Assembly: GCF_006874705.1 (NCBI RefSeq)
Contig: NZ_CP035382.1
Span: forward strand, 4,340,001-4,404,000
DNA: 64,000 nt
Reading direction: 5' to 3'
From: Leclercia adecarboxylata
GTDB taxonomy: Bacteria; Pseudomonadota; Gammaproteobacteria; Enterobacterales; Enterobacteriaceae
How positions within the stretch are numbered: the stretch's first letter is position 1; every line of letters starts with the position of its first letter. The notes under the pieces are model-generated. The model saw nothing but the letters and a program-made list of their open reading frames with translations, ran no database searches and was not told the DNA's origin. A program made the position numbers and the translations under genes. Below, in pieces: positions 36,141 to 46,077 of this stretch.

Positions 36141-38243
36141 TCACACCTCGATTTTATAGTTATTCGACACGATGCTCTTTGGAGCATCCAGGCGGGTCGG
36201 GCATGCAATATTCCCACCCGTGCTTCCAGTCGGAATCTCAACTACGTTTCCAGTGATAACAAAATTCGTCGCTGAAACTACAGAAACAGCGGCTGAAGCC
36301 GATACAACCAGATGTTTTATTTCATTGCTCATAATCTTCTGCATACCAGTGCCTGCAGCTCGGAATGCAAAAGTATCGTTTACCTGAATATCATTATCAG
36401 CGGCAGTGAAATCAACGTTGTTATACGCCGACACCGCTGCTGAAACGCCAGTGTTAACAGGCTGCCGGATGGTATTTCTCTCAAAGAGAAGTGTTGATTT
36501 ATAGCCAGCAGGGAAAGTAAATGCAGAACCTCCGCAGCGGGTTACTGTGTTGTCATGCACATCAATAACACCACGAGCAAATTCATACGGCGTATTATCG
36601 GTTATGAATGGATTGCCGCAGTCATATATTTCATTACCAGCAACCTCTATTTCTGCCCAGTATTCACTTAAATAAACTCCGACAGGGCAGTCATGAATTT
36701 TGTTATTCTTAACACTGTTATTAGCAGTACGAACGTTTATGCCATAACGGCAACCAACGATTGTATTGTCGTGAATACTGACATATTCAGCATCTGTATG
36801 CGTGGCAATACCACCATGAGCCCTGATAAACCCAGCAGATCCCAGATCACCATAGTTCGACGTATGGGTATTGTCGTGAATGTCAATAAAACGGCTTATT
36901 CCGTAGTAACCGTAAATGCGGGCCAGATGCGATGAGATAATTCCATGCCGTGCGTTAATGCCGTGGTTACCATGAATTTCTACATGCATTGAAGATGCAT
37001 ACACGATGGCATAAGAAATAACATCGATGGCCCCCAGTGGCGGGTGATCGACGCGGTTATCTGCGATAATCGCACCATAACAAGACACAACAGCCAGTGA
37101 CTGTGTATCCACGTCCTTAACACGGCAATTCTTAATTTGAATGTTACGGCCGAAGAAAAACTTCAGCCCTTGCTCAGCGTTTCCTGCCGGGTTACGGCCA
37201 TTGCCAATAATGCCTAAACCATCAACTATAATATTCTCTACCGGATCGATAATGCGAATACGCGCACTCTTGGCCAGCGTCAACGTTTCGTAGAGTGGCT
37301 CGCTGATAACAATGTTGTTTGTGGCGGGATAGACGCTCGTAACGATAGCAAGTTGGCCTGCAGTGACTACCACACTGGTGTCATTCCATTTACCCTGGTC
37401 ATCCATGCTCAGCTCGATCATATCGCCGACTTTGAACACAGAAGCATCAGGAACGCCTATCTTGTTGCTCCCGACAACCATATCAGCCGTAGGCGTGATG
37501 AACGAACCAGCCGTGCCGTAGTAACCCAGCAACGCCATGTTGTTGTTAGGGGTCAGCCATGGCGCACCACGAAAATCAAGCCAGCTGGTTGAGTCACATT
37601 TTATGGATACCCCTTTGCGTCCATACAGCCGGTCAGAACACTTGATAGTCATTCCTGCTGGGATGAGTAATGTCCCTCCGCCAAGTGCAGCGACACCATC
37701 AATCGCACTCTGAAGTTTTGCGGTTTCATCTGTCCCGTCACCAATCACCCCCCAATCCCGCACGCTGTAGAAATCCCTCAGCGCCAGGCCTGTACCCCTC
37801 CCTCGAATGGGGCCAGCAAGTAACTCACTACGCAGTAACGAGTCGCCAACGCTTAGCCACTTATCCACGCCGAGCCCACCCGATGAAGCAGGTGTGGACC
37901 CTGCCGGAACCACTTTTCCCGATGGCAAGAACGAGCCATCCCAGCGGTAATACTCCCCATCCGTTTCATCTTTCAGTATCTGATTTGGCAGCGTCAGTGT
38001 TGCCCCATCCTGAAACGTACCGACCGGGATCCATCCATATTGAGCAATAGCTTGCTGAGCTAACCAACGCAAACCTTCAATGGTGTGGTGCTGCTGACCA
38101 AAGCGGTCGATATAGGTGTTAACCAGGGAGGTAACAAATTCGTCAACCTTCGCGCCGCCAAATACGTGATCCCGAATGTCTGCACTCGGAACCGGGTTTT
38201 GCGTTGGAGTGGGAACCGGAATATTCAGGTAGGATTTAGCCAT
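36141..38243 (-). CDS. Tailspike with pectate-lyase-like beta-helix
   Basis: This 700-residue protein should bind and possibly degrade host surface polysaccharide. Residues 1-135 form a particle-attachment part (YIDRFGQQHHTIEGLRWLAQQAIAQYG). A neck follows (FYSVRDWGVIGDGTDETAKLQSAI), a hallmark entering right-handed beta-helix domains. Residues 200-640 hold repeated helix rungs rich in xIxxN motifs (IHDNTIVGC, VKNNKIHDC, VAGNEIYDC). The depolymerase specificity cannot be read from the sequence. It is preceded by the tail tip gene and a hairpin. Confidence 0.88.
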   Translation of the reverse strand: MAKSYLNIPVPTPTQNPVPSADIRDHVFGGAKVDEFVTSLVNTYIDRFGQQHHTIEGLRWLAQQAIAQYGWIPVGTFQDGATLTLPNQILKDETDGEYYRWDGSFLPSGKVVPAGSTPASSGGLGVDKWLSVGDSLLRSELLAGPIRGRGTGLALRDFYSVRDWGVIGDGTDETAKLQSAIDGVAALGGGTLLIPAGMTIKCSDRLYGRKGVSIKCDSTSWLDFRGAPWLTPNNNMALLGYYGTAGSFITPTADMVVGSNKIGVPDASVFKVGDMIELSMDDQGKWNDTSVVVTAGQLAIVTSVYPATNNIVISEPLYETLTLAKSARIRIIDPVENIIVDGLGIIGNGRNPAGNAEQGLKFFFGRNIQIKNCRVKDVDTQSLAVVSCYGAIIADNRVDHPPLGAIDVISYAIVYASSMHVEIHGNHGINARHGIISSHLARIYGYYGISRFIDIHDNTHTSNYGDLGSAGFIRAHGGIATHTDAEYVSIHDNTIVGCRYGINVRTANNSVKNNKIHDCPVGVYLSEYWAEIEVAGNEIYDCGNPFITDNTPYEFARGVIDVHDNTVTRCGGSAFTFPAGYKSTLLFERNTIRQPVNTGVSAAVSAYNNVDFTAADNDIQVNDTFAFRAAGTGMQKIMSNEIKHLVVSASAAVSVVSATNFVITGNVVEIPTGSTGGNIACPTRLDAPKSIVSNNYKIEV

Positions 38244-38268
38244 ATTATTCTCTTTCAGACATGAAGAG

Positions 38269-38293
38269 GCCTCGGGATATACCCGAAGCCAGC
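38269..38293 (-). terminator. Hairpin between tail tip gene and tailspike
   Basis: GGCTTCGGG/CCCGAGGCC with loop TATAT lies between the two genes. There is no T-run, so it may only attenuate or protect mRNA. Confidence 0.4.
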
Positions 38294-38307
38294 TTATTGT
38301 TTGCTGG

Positions 38308-40815
38308 TTAGTCGTTCAGATAAATGTCGTCGCTGTACTCAACGAGCGAAAGCGTCTGTGTGTCATCCCCGTTAGGTTTTGAGGATTCGACGCGCCACAG
38401 TGTGGAATTAAGCTCCTCGCTGCTTGCCAGGAAATAGCGGGACGGAGTTTGCACAGTGCGACCATCGTAGATATTCAGATCAAACACCTCTGCGGCAGCT
38501 GTGAACGCTTTCGGGTTCCCGGCGATCGGGTAGGCCCGGTATCGGCCATGGAAATTACCCAGGCTGTCCGTCATCACCACCCACATGTCACCCGTGAAGT
38601 TGAGGCGTTCAGAGGTTTCAAAGACATCACCGGCCCGGCCTTTCAGGTAACCGGTCTGCTGATCGTTGTCGTACATGTCCGGGCACTGCACCACTGCGCC
38701 ACGCACGACCTGCGTTGTCTCGAATACCTTCACTGTCTGGCTGAGGCGAGACTGCACCAGGCGGTTAGCCTCAAGCCAGGCCCGATTGCGCGCCTGCGTG
38801 ACATTTCGGCATCCGGAAAGGCTGACTGTCATAGCGTTTTCTGTCGGTGCTGTGACCTCATGGATACCAGACGTCCCAACCTCGAGATAGATATAGGCTT
38901 TTTTATTGGTGCGCGGCTCGACGTAGTCCAGCGTGATGCCGTCGTAACCATTAGGCAGGCTCATCGAATAACCCATTTTGAAGCCATCCCAGAACATATT
39001 GCTGCGGCCGAAAACAGCTGCGGGGACGATAGCCTTTTCATCCCGCCAGAACGTCAGGACATCACCGATCCAGTTGATATCCACCCGGGCAGCGTTGCAG
39101 ATCACCTGGATACGCTCACCAAGGGACTGCTTAGAATCGGAAAAGGTGTAATCGAAGTACCCGAGTTGCGCATCCGGCAGGCTATCGGCGATCGCATACA
39201 GCGTCGGCAAATCCAGTCGACTAACGTCCTGTTTCGCAACCATCACCCACTCATGCAGCACGGCGTCTGCGAATGAACGTGATGCGCGCAGCGTGGTATC
39301 AACGAGCCCAGTGGTGCGGTTGTACGAAATCATCAGGCGATTGGCCAGCAGGTTATATTTACGATCCTTGATGCCTGAGGCGTTTTCCGTCTCCTGCACC
39401 GTCACTTTAACCAGAGTGTCATCCGGGTACGTCACGTTAGTGCGAATGTTGATGGAGTGGGCCGCGAGGATGTACAGCGTGGAACTGTCGCTGGAGTTAT
39501 TGGTACGTTGCAGGCTAAAGGCGTATCGTGTCTTACCGGCCGCCGGCTGCGCCTTGAACGTGTAATAGACGTAATCCTGACTGCCACTGGTGTTCTTTAC
39601 GTCAACGTCCAGCGACTGCTCGGTTCCGGGAATGATGTCGTTGTCATCATCCACCGCCCACCACTTAATGGTGACCGGGCCACTCTTCCCGCCACCCAGA
39701 TTTCCCGACAGGTGAAACCACAGCCAGGACGACTCAACCGCAGCAAAGAACGGACCAACCACAGTCCCCTCGTACTCGGTCAACTGGAAATACGTGTTAT
39801 TGATCGTGGCGGTTGCTGGCGTCTGCGCGATATCGGCGCCGCCGAGATCGGCAAATACAAACGTATAAAACTGAACGGGGTCAACCAGGGCCCCATCGTC
39901 CATCATCGTGGAGTCAATGAGCGTACCGGTGACGGTAATATTTTTCGTGACATTGCCGGATGCTGCTGGATAGGTCACGTTGAGAATAAACGTCACATAC
40001 AGGGGTTTTACCGCATCGTAGAAGTAATCGAAGTCAGGGTTCCTCTCGATTTTCACAGAGATCTGCCCGCCGGCATATGTGCCCTGCACGATGCTGTTTA
40101 CTGTGGCCTGTTGCTTAATGACCCCGCTATCTTCGTTCAGCCCTGGCAATTCCTGCCCGTCAACATCATCGAAGGCGTAACCCTCGTTAATGGTGCCGAT
40201 CACGTCGCCAGGCTGATAAATCTGATAACTCGCCCCGGCCATTGCGGAGAGGGATGATTCGGAATACCGCACCGAGGACACGTTATATCGACCGTAGCCG
40301 ATCTCCATGAATTCAGTGATGTACTTTTTGTTGTCGATGAATTCGAACAGTGACTCCTGAATCAGGTCCGGGTATGAGCGCACCTGGCCGTAGATGTTTG
40401 GCCTGCCCTTATACAGGCGGGCAACGTTGGTCTGCCCGGTGAGATCGTTGTTTGGCGACTCTCCTGTCGCAACGGACGGCGTTTTCTTTATGTCGCCGAC
40501 CAGCGTCTTCTGCAGCGCGGCCAGTGACTTTTTGGTTAGCTTGATGGGGTTCAGTGCTTCCCACGGTGCTGACAGCTTAATGAGGTCTTTTAATCCACCC
40601 ATGTTCTGGGGCTGGTCGAAAACTGAAAGGTGATCGCCCACTCTGAATCGGTACCCGAGATCGAAGTCGTCACCGAGCTCTTTGCCATTAAGCCTCAGGA
40701 GAACGCAATTATGCAGCTTTTGCCCATCCAGCCAGTCAACCATATGCTGCCCGGGCTCAAGACTCCCGCGTTGTTTCGGCGCACCAGGAAGTCGCTGTAT
40801 ATCAAATGTCGCCAT
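38308..40815 (-). CDS. Tail tip/host-specificity protein (gpJ-like)
   Basis: This 835-residue protein forms the distal tail. The start at MATFDIQRLPG (40815) overlaps the NlpC-like gene; the frame upstream of it is antisense-type noise. The N-terminal part includes a small ubiquitin-like/tip-attachment segment (LNGKELGDDFDLGYRFRVGDHLSVFD). The middle carries beta-sandwich domains (residues about 300-520). The C-terminal half has the tip-core pattern found in gpJ-type proteins, including LGERIQVICNAARVDINW. It probably contacts the receptor together with the tailspike. Confidence 0.8.
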   Translation of the reverse strand: MATFDIQRLPGAPKQRGSLEPGQHMVDWLDGQKLHNCVLLRLNGKELGDDFDLGYRFRVGDHLSVFDQPQNMGGLKDLIKLSAPWEALNPIKLTKKSLAALQKTLVGDIKKTPSVATGESPNNDLTGQTNVARLYKGRPNIYGQVRSYPDLIQESLFEFIDNKKYITEFMEIGYGRYNVSSVRYSESSLSAMAGASYQIYQPGDVIGTINEGYAFDDVDGQELPGLNEDSGVIKQQATVNSIVQGTYAGGQISVKIERNPDFDYFYDAVKPLYVTFILNVTYPAASGNVTKNITVTGTLIDSTMMDDGALVDPVQFYTFVFADLGGADIAQTPATATINNTYFQLTEYEGTVVGPFFAAVESSWLWFHLSGNLGGGKSGPVTIKWWAVDDDNDIIPGTEQSLDVDVKNTSGSQDYVYYTFKAQPAAGKTRYAFSLQRTNNSSDSSTLYILAAHSINIRTNVTYPDDTLVKVTVQETENASGIKDRKYNLLANRLMISYNRTTGLVDTTLRASRSFADAVLHEWVMVAKQDVSRLDLPTLYAIADSLPDAQLGYFDYTFSDSKQSLGERIQVICNAARVDINWIGDVLTFWRDEKAIVPAAVFGRSNMFWDGFKMGYSMSLPNGYDGITLDYVEPRTNKKAYIYLEVGTSGIHEVTAPTENAMTVSLSGCRNVTQARNRAWLEANRLVQSRLSQTVKVFETTQVVRGAVVQCPDMYDNDQQTGYLKGRAGDVFETSERLNFTGDMWVVMTDSLGNFHGRYRAYPIAGNPKAFTAAAEVFDLNIYDGRTVQTPSRYFLASSEELNSTLWRVESSKPNGDDTQTLSLVEYSDDIYLND

Positions 40816-41194
40816 ACTGAAGAAACTCCGTTCTGGTGAATGCCCGCTCGAGAACAGGCAGCGGGTCAATGCGCACGCCCCCGCCCTCTCCGCGAGAATG
40901 CAGGCAGCGGTTACCCTCAATGACCATGCCAACGTGATCCGGGTTATCGCCGCGGTAGAAAACAGCAATATTGCCGTCGAGGCGCGCGCCTGGCCGCCAG
41001 AACACAACATCACCTTCGTAACAGGTGATGAAGTCGCCCCCGGCTTCGTAATCCGGCGTCTGGTGGATCTCAATCCCGGACACATGCCTGTGGTACAGGA
41101 CGATAAGCCCCCAGCAGTCCACCGCATCAAAGCTGCAGGCGCGGTTAGCCCACGGGAGGCCGATGACCTTCCGTATAAAATCGATTTTTTGCAT
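40802..41194 (-). CDS. NlpC/P60-type tail tip peptidase
   Basis: This 130-residue protein resembles the lambda gpK C-terminal domain. The probable catalytic cysteine is C27 in DCWGL and the histidine is H87 in DHVGM. Such tail-associated peptidases cut peptidoglycan stems during DNA entry. It overlaps the next gene by 14 bases and starts at the stop of the DUF1833 gene. Confidence 0.85.
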   Translation of the reverse strand: MQKIDFIRKVIGLPWANRACSFDAVDCWGLIVLYHRHVSGIEIHQTPDYEAGGDFITCYEGDVVFWRPGARLDGNIAVFYRGDNPDHVGMVIEGNRCLHSRGEGGGVRIDPLPVLERAFTRTEFLQYGDI

Positions 41195-41664
41195 CAGAGG
41201 TTGCTCAGGCCGGGGTACAGGTCGACGGTGTAGATGATGTTGGTGGCCACGGTCAGGGGGTTGGTCATCCCAACCGTCACCGAGACGTTTTCAGCAGCAG
41301 AGGCCACATCGCGAACGTACATGGAGTACGACTTTAGCGGGGCCGTGTCGCCGATTTTTTCCCAGATATCGTAGCGGAAGGTGATCGGCTCCATACGTGC
41401 CGGGCCGCGCCACAACTTCAGTCGCTGCTTGATGTCCTGCGACAGGGCCGCAAAGGTAATCGATGCGTTCAGCGTGGTGGTGCCGTCCTGCGCCGGTTCA
41501 GAGAAATCAAACCGCGTCGGCTGGTACTGGCTCCCTGCAAAATTGGCAGGCTGGAACAAGTTGTTCACCAGGCGATCGGTGCCGAAAGCAGAGTGGCTGA
41601 AGGTTACCGTCTGCTTGAGGTCCGACGCCGGGCGGCGCTCTTTCCATTCCCTAAGGGTTGGCAT
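41194..41664 (-). CDS. DUF1833-type minor tail protein
   Basis: This 156-residue protein has the opening MPTLREWKERRPA, then FGTDRLVNNLFQPANFAGSQYQP and FAALSQDIKQRLKLW, typical of DUF1833 phage proteins. Such proteins lie between tape measure and tail tip genes and are thought to belong to the tail tip complex. It overlaps both neighbours. Confidence 0.75.
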   Translation of the reverse strand: MPTLREWKERRPASDLKQTVTFSHSAFGTDRLVNNLFQPANFAGSQYQPTRFDFSEPAQDGTTTLNASITFAALSQDIKQRLKLWRGPARMEPITFRYDIWEKIGDTAPLKSYSMYVRDVASAAENVSVTVGMTNPLTVATNIIYTVDLYPGLSNL

Positions 41665-42130
41665 CTGGGAGGATCTCCGTAACGAGTAAGTCGTACCAGT
41701 AACCGGCGCCCGGCTGCGCGTTTATGATCCAGTCGTCGTAATCTTCCGTGATGTCTTCCAGGAAGTTGCAGATGATATCTGCCGTCCAGGTGACGGTATT
41801 ACCGTTCTTGCTGGTCTGCACAGGCATGGTCAGGAAGTGAACCTCCTGCACCTGCACGCCCTGTGTGTCACCCAGGTCAATCGGGATATCGAACCACGCC
41901 TGCCCGCGATTGCAGTAGTTCGGCGAGCGCAGCCACGACTTGAAGCGCTCGGCTTCAGCCAGTGTGAATATCCAGCTGAGGTTCCAGGACGTTTTCAGGT
42001 CAGTAGTGATCGGCGTGAACACCGAAGGCCCCACTGCCGGGTTGCTCTGCCGGAAGCTGGTGTCCTGGGTCATGTTCTGGTTCGCGCGCTGCGGCAGCGG
42101 CAGGAATGGCGGGTATTTAACGTCTGCCAT
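41651..42130 (-). CDS. Minor tail protein
   Basis: This 159-residue protein lies directly after the tape measure gene, with a one-base overlap at the start. It has no named motif that I recognise. FKSWLRSPNYCNRGQAWFDIPI and the position correspond to distal-tail-like proteins (lambda gpM type). The role is inferred from gene order. Confidence 0.65.
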   Translation of the reverse strand: MADVKYPPFLPLPQRANQNMTQDTSFRQSNPAVGPSVFTPITTDLKTSWNLSWIFTLAEAERFKSWLRSPNYCNRGQAWFDIPIDLGDTQGVQVQEVHFLTMPVQTSKNGNTVTWTADIICNFLEDITEDYDDWIINAQPGAGYWYDLLVTEILPDANP

Positions 42131-45072
42131 CAGTAATCTCCGTTTGCCTGGCGTGAAAGCCCGAATGTACCTTGCAGCGTTGAAGACATAGGACCGCCGG
42201 TATCCATGTCCTGAATAAAGATGTCGATAATCTGGCTGCCATTGTCGCTTCGGCTTTGGGTCTGAACGTCGGAGCCGTTGTAGTTGTTCACGTTAACCAC
42301 AACCCCACCGCCACCGCTTCCACCACCCTGCATATCCTTATTGCTGATGACCCTCCCGTTATCGCCGGGGATCATGTACTGCTTGCCGGTGCTGGCCCGG
42401 TAAATCTCCGGCATCCCACCTTCGCCGACCTGGTACATCCCGCCAGCGCTGACCGGCCCGCCGTTCTTCCGCTTGCCGGCAAGTCCCTTCCCGACCGCCA
42501 TAGCAGCCACAAGAGCACCCACGCCGATCGCCGCCGCAGCACCAAACGAACCTATCGAGGCGACAAGTGCTGCGGGAGTCCACGCTGCTGTAGTGGTGGC
42601 CGCTGATGCTGTGCTGGCTGCGGTGGTCGTTGCAATCCCTGCTGTTTGGGCAGCGGTTGCTGTAGCCGTGGCGGCCACCTGGGCATTCGCCCCCATCACA
42701 GCAGACTTAACCCACTGCATCCCCATCTGGACGAAGGTGTTAACCACGCTGTTCAGAACGGTGCTGCCGATCGAACGAAGAGCATCAGAAGCGGTCATGC
42801 TTTGGGTGATGATGCCTGTGAGAGCATTGGATGCGTTGCCCGCGAAGGAGTCAAATGCTGCCGCGGCGGCCTCATTCGCCAGGCTCTGATTGCGCCAGAT
42901 CTCCCACTGGGCGGCGATGCGCGCCTGCTCATACTCTTTGTCGGCACTGGCGCGCAGCATCAGTGCATTCTGGTGAGTGATCACCCCCTGCTGCTCATAC
43001 TGCTGAATCAGCGCCAGCTGCTGGGCATGCTGGTTCGCCAGTTGCTGCACCGGGTCGACGCCGCCAGCGGCTTCCTGCTGCGGCGTTACCGCCTGCTGCG
43101 CACGGATTTTGGCGAGGTTGTTCTGGTGCGTAGCCTCCAGACGTTCTGCGGTCTCGTTGTATTGCTCCTGACTGATTTTCTTCGCAGTCAGCGCGGTATT
43201 CAGATCCTGAACGTCCTGTTTATAGCTGGCGTTTTCGCGCGCTTCCGGCAGGAGCTTTTCGGCGGCGGCCTGAGCTTTGAGAGCGGCAGCCTTATCCCAA
43301 GAAGCGGCACCATCACGCTCTATCTGGGCAATTTGCTGCGGGCTTGGGTTTATCAGTTTCTGGCGAGCCACCAGGATGGCTTGTTCGCGTGATAGGTTGG
43401 CGGTCGAGTCAGCGGATAGCTCGGCCTTCTGGCGATACTCCTCCAGTACCTTAGCGTTTCGCTCGGCCTGTGATTCGCCTTTTTTCTGCTCTGATTGAAG
43501 GGTCTTCTGTGCCTGAGTGTTACGGTAGGTCGCTGCTGCATCCTGCTCCATCTGCTTAGCATGCGGGTCGTCTTTAGCAAACCCTGCATCCTCAGCTGCG
43601 TATTGCGCCTGAAGTCGCGCTCGCTCCTCACCCTGCAATTTTGACAGTGCTAAGTTGCGCTCTGTCTGCTTGATAAGGTTTTTCTGGCCAGCGGTGAGAT
43701 TATCCATCTCAAGGTTCATACCGGCCAAGTTGACTTTTGCCATCCCAGCCGCACCAACCAATTCCGTTAGTGGTTTCAAAAACTCGATAATCGCGTTAGT
43801 TCCGCTATCTGATGAGCTTTTGGTGTTTTGTAATTCTATGACCAATCTTTGAAGTGCTTCTGTGGATTTGGTCCGCTGCACTTCATCCATTTGTTTAACA
43901 AGCTTAAAGGCAGCTTGCTCAGAGATTGCGAACTTACTCGCGACTGAGCCAACGGTATTGCCGATGCTACTCGCTGTAGCCTGGAAGGCCTGCCCAGCGC
44001 CATAAGCCTGCTTCATTGCCTCTGTGTAGTCATCAGTGGTGATATTCAGCGAGGCAAGTCGATCACTAAAACCTTTAATTGATGCATAACCACCTGTAAA
44101 AGCGCTGAGAGCTTTATCGCCGAAATCAATTACCGATGCTGCGGCATCACCAATAGCCTTCGGGATCTTTGAAACGGCTGAATTGTATTCAATGATGGCT
44201 TGATTGCGGAGAATGGTCGCTGCTTCAGCATTAGTTTTAGCGAGCATTGCATACTTATCTGACAGCGCAGCCACACCATTTTGAGAAATAGTAATGACTT
44301 TATCCATCGCCTCGGCTGCGTCTTTCAGCGCCTCCATGGCGTTTTTTCCGCCATTCAAAGAGGTTATTAAGGCCCCAGCAACAACAGTGCTTAGCGCAAG
44401 CACGGCACCAACCACTGCACCTCCAGGACCAAATGCGCCTGCAAGCTGAGAGCCCTGCTGACTAAACGCCACGAGAGCAGATTGCCCGCCCTGGACCTGA
44501 ACGATAAAGTCCTGCACCTGATAGCCGGCTTGCTGCATGCTGGTTTTCCAGCCCTTATTCCCCCCTGCGGCGGTATCAGCCGTGCGCTTCATATCAAAAA
44601 GCTGGCCGGTAAGTTCGCCGATCTTTTGTTTTTCTTCTTCTGTTGCCTTTGACCCTGCTCGCAACTGGGCGGCCAGCACTGCGGCGCTCCTCGCACCATT
44701 TTCCTGTGCTTCGTCCAACACCGCGAGTTGGTTGCCCAGTGCTTCAATGATGGATTCAGCTCGATTGAACTCGCTGTTAGCGCCTCCAGTGCCGCTCCGG
44801 GCCTCTTCCATTGCCCGAGCGATGCCGCTCACATTGGTATTCAGCTTGCGCAGTTGGTTGTCCATCGAATTGGCATACCCGGCCAGTTCGGTGAATGCTG
44901 ATCCGGTTTGGGATGTGCTCTGGTCAAGTCCATCCAGACCCTTTCCAGATTGCTGTGCTGCGGCATCCAGTTTATCCAGAGCGTCAATGGCCTGCTTTCC
45001 GCCCTGCAGCAGCGGTTCAACATCAGCGCTTATTTCATAGACGATGCTGCCAGCGTTTTTCTCACCTGCCAT
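42130..45072 (-). CDS. Tape measure protein
   Basis: This 980-residue protein sets tail length and probably takes part in DNA ejection. The N-terminal 230 residues are heptad-rich (LDKLDAAAQQSGKGLDGLDQ), a hydrophobic segment LAGAFGPGGAVVGAVLALSTVVAGALI lies near residue 220, and long Ala/Gln-rich coiled coils follow. A second hydrophobic Ala/Thr-rich part lies near 860-910. It ends GLSRQANGDY. It is preceded by two accessory lipoprotein genes. Confidence 0.92.
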   Translation of the reverse strand: MAGEKNAGSIVYEISADVEPLLQGGKQAIDALDKLDAAAQQSGKGLDGLDQSTSQTGSAFTELAGYANSMDNQLRKLNTNVSGIARAMEEARSGTGGANSEFNRAESIIEALGNQLAVLDEAQENGARSAAVLAAQLRAGSKATEEEKQKIGELTGQLFDMKRTADTAAGGNKGWKTSMQQAGYQVQDFIVQVQGGQSALVAFSQQGSQLAGAFGPGGAVVGAVLALSTVVAGALITSLNGGKNAMEALKDAAEAMDKVITISQNGVAALSDKYAMLAKTNAEAATILRNQAIIEYNSAVSKIPKAIGDAAASVIDFGDKALSAFTGGYASIKGFSDRLASLNITTDDYTEAMKQAYGAGQAFQATASSIGNTVGSVASKFAISEQAAFKLVKQMDEVQRTKSTEALQRLVIELQNTKSSSDSGTNAIIEFLKPLTELVGAAGMAKVNLAGMNLEMDNLTAGQKNLIKQTERNLALSKLQGEERARLQAQYAAEDAGFAKDDPHAKQMEQDAAATYRNTQAQKTLQSEQKKGESQAERNAKVLEEYRQKAELSADSTANLSREQAILVARQKLINPSPQQIAQIERDGAASWDKAAALKAQAAAEKLLPEARENASYKQDVQDLNTALTAKKISQEQYNETAERLEATHQNNLAKIRAQQAVTPQQEAAGGVDPVQQLANQHAQQLALIQQYEQQGVITHQNALMLRASADKEYEQARIAAQWEIWRNQSLANEAAAAAFDSFAGNASNALTGIITQSMTASDALRSIGSTVLNSVVNTFVQMGMQWVKSAVMGANAQVAATATATAAQTAGIATTTAASTASAATTTAAWTPAALVASIGSFGAAAAIGVGALVAAMAVGKGLAGKRKNGGPVSAGGMYQVGEGGMPEIYRASTGKQYMIPGDNGRVISNKDMQGGGSGGGGVVVNVNNYNGSDVQTQSRSDNGSQIIDIFIQDMDTGGPMSSTLQGTFGLSRQANGDY

Positions 45073-45088
45073 AGCTTTCTCCGGGCAT

Positions 45089-45111
45089 AAAAAAACCCCG
45101 CCTGAGCGAGG
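45089..45111 (-). terminator. Rho-independent terminator after the first lipoprotein gene
   Basis: On the minus strand CCTCGC TCAG GCGGGG is followed by seven T, just before the tape measure start. It marks the lipoprotein gene as a self-contained insertion in the late operon. Confidence 0.85.
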
Positions 45112-45132
45112 TTGAATAAGTTATTTAATTGC

Positions 45133-45510
45133 TTATTCTTTGCAATGTTTATTGTAAAGGGTGTCGTGTTTAACCATTTCGGTATTATCCAGCAGTGCCG
45201 CGATATCGCCTACATATGAAATATTTTCTGTTTTGATGACGTGTCCTCTAACCTTAAATTCAAAGGTTTTATCATCACGCTTCATAGTGCCATCGCCGCA
45301 AACCCATCCGCTTATAGCTTTGCTGGAGTTTTGCTGGTCTGGTTTGAAAACGAGCCCCTTAAAGGTGAATGGTGGGTGATCACCCTCACTCATTGCTGAT
45401 TTAAACATTGCCACAGCAGTTTCAGAGCCACCATTAACACTTTCATTGCCGCCCGCATCACAGCCGGAAATGAATAAAATTAACGATAAGCATGCCAATG
45501 CTTTCTTCAT
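45133..45510 (-). CDS. Prophage lipoprotein, 125 residues
   Basis: A lipoprotein signal (MKKALACLSLILFISGC) acylates C17. The mature part is polar with a cysteine in SGWVCGDG and a terminal NKHCKE, possibly forming a disulfide. AT content is higher than in the tail genes. It sits between the chaperone and tape measure genes with its own terminator. A superinfection-exclusion role is plausible by position and type but not shown. Confidence 0.75.
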   Translation of the reverse strand: MKKALACLSLILFISGCDAGGNESVNGGSETAVAMFKSAMSEGDHPPFTFKGLVFKPDQQNSSKAISGWVCGDGTMKRDDKTFEFKVRGHVIKTENISYVGDIAALLDNTEMVKHDTLYNKHCKE

Positions 45511-45586
45511 ATACCTATCCCCTCAATAGGGTAAGAACAGAGCAACACAAACCTCAAGCCACATGCTTGCGAGGCAAGCGGGGCTT

Positions 45587-45967
45587 TTAGTCAGCCCACC
45601 CGGATTTGGTGTTAATAGCGGACTCAGCCATTGTGTATTTCTTCACCTTGTCATCGTTAAATAAAACGGTAAGTTCTTTCTTTGTGCCGTTGGTTCCATT
45701 ATGGAATAGACCGTAGAAAGGAATGAATGAAGTGCCGTTGACCTTCACTTTTGCGAAAGAATACTTCCATATTTCATTTCCTCCATCCGTGTAAGAAACA
45801 GCGTCCGGGGATCCGAAAAATGATTTAACCTCAGCTTTAGTCGTTTTCCCTTCCTGAATTTTGGTCTGAACACTTGTTTCAGTCTCATTTTTCAGTTGCT
45901 GATTCCCAGAGGAGGCGCAACCAGCCAAAAGTGCCGCACCTAACGCCATCATTACCATTTTCTTCAT
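45587..45967 (-). CDS. SmpA/OmlA-like prophage lipoprotein
   Basis: From the ATG at 45967 it has 126 residues; further in-frame ATGs lie at 45973 and 45976. The lipobox LLAGC is followed by a body with KIQEGKTTKAEVKSFFGSPD and EIWKYSFAKV, a pattern of the BamE/SmpA-like fold. It lies upstream of another lipoprotein in the middle of the tail module, which no tail assembly role explains. Confidence 0.72.
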   Translation of the reverse strand: MKKMVMMALGAALLAGCASSGNQQLKNETETSVQTKIQEGKTTKAEVKSFFGSPDAVSYTDGGNEIWKYSFAKVKVNGTSFIPFYGLFHNGTNGTKKELTVLFNDDKVKKYTMAESAINTKSGWAD

Positions 45968-46077
45968 TTTCATCATCCATTTGATTGCAATCGGAAGCAT
46001 CTTATCCAAAGAATGACCTGATGCAACGGCAAACGCTGATATATTGATCTCAAGCGGATGCCTGGAAAAATGCCTTA

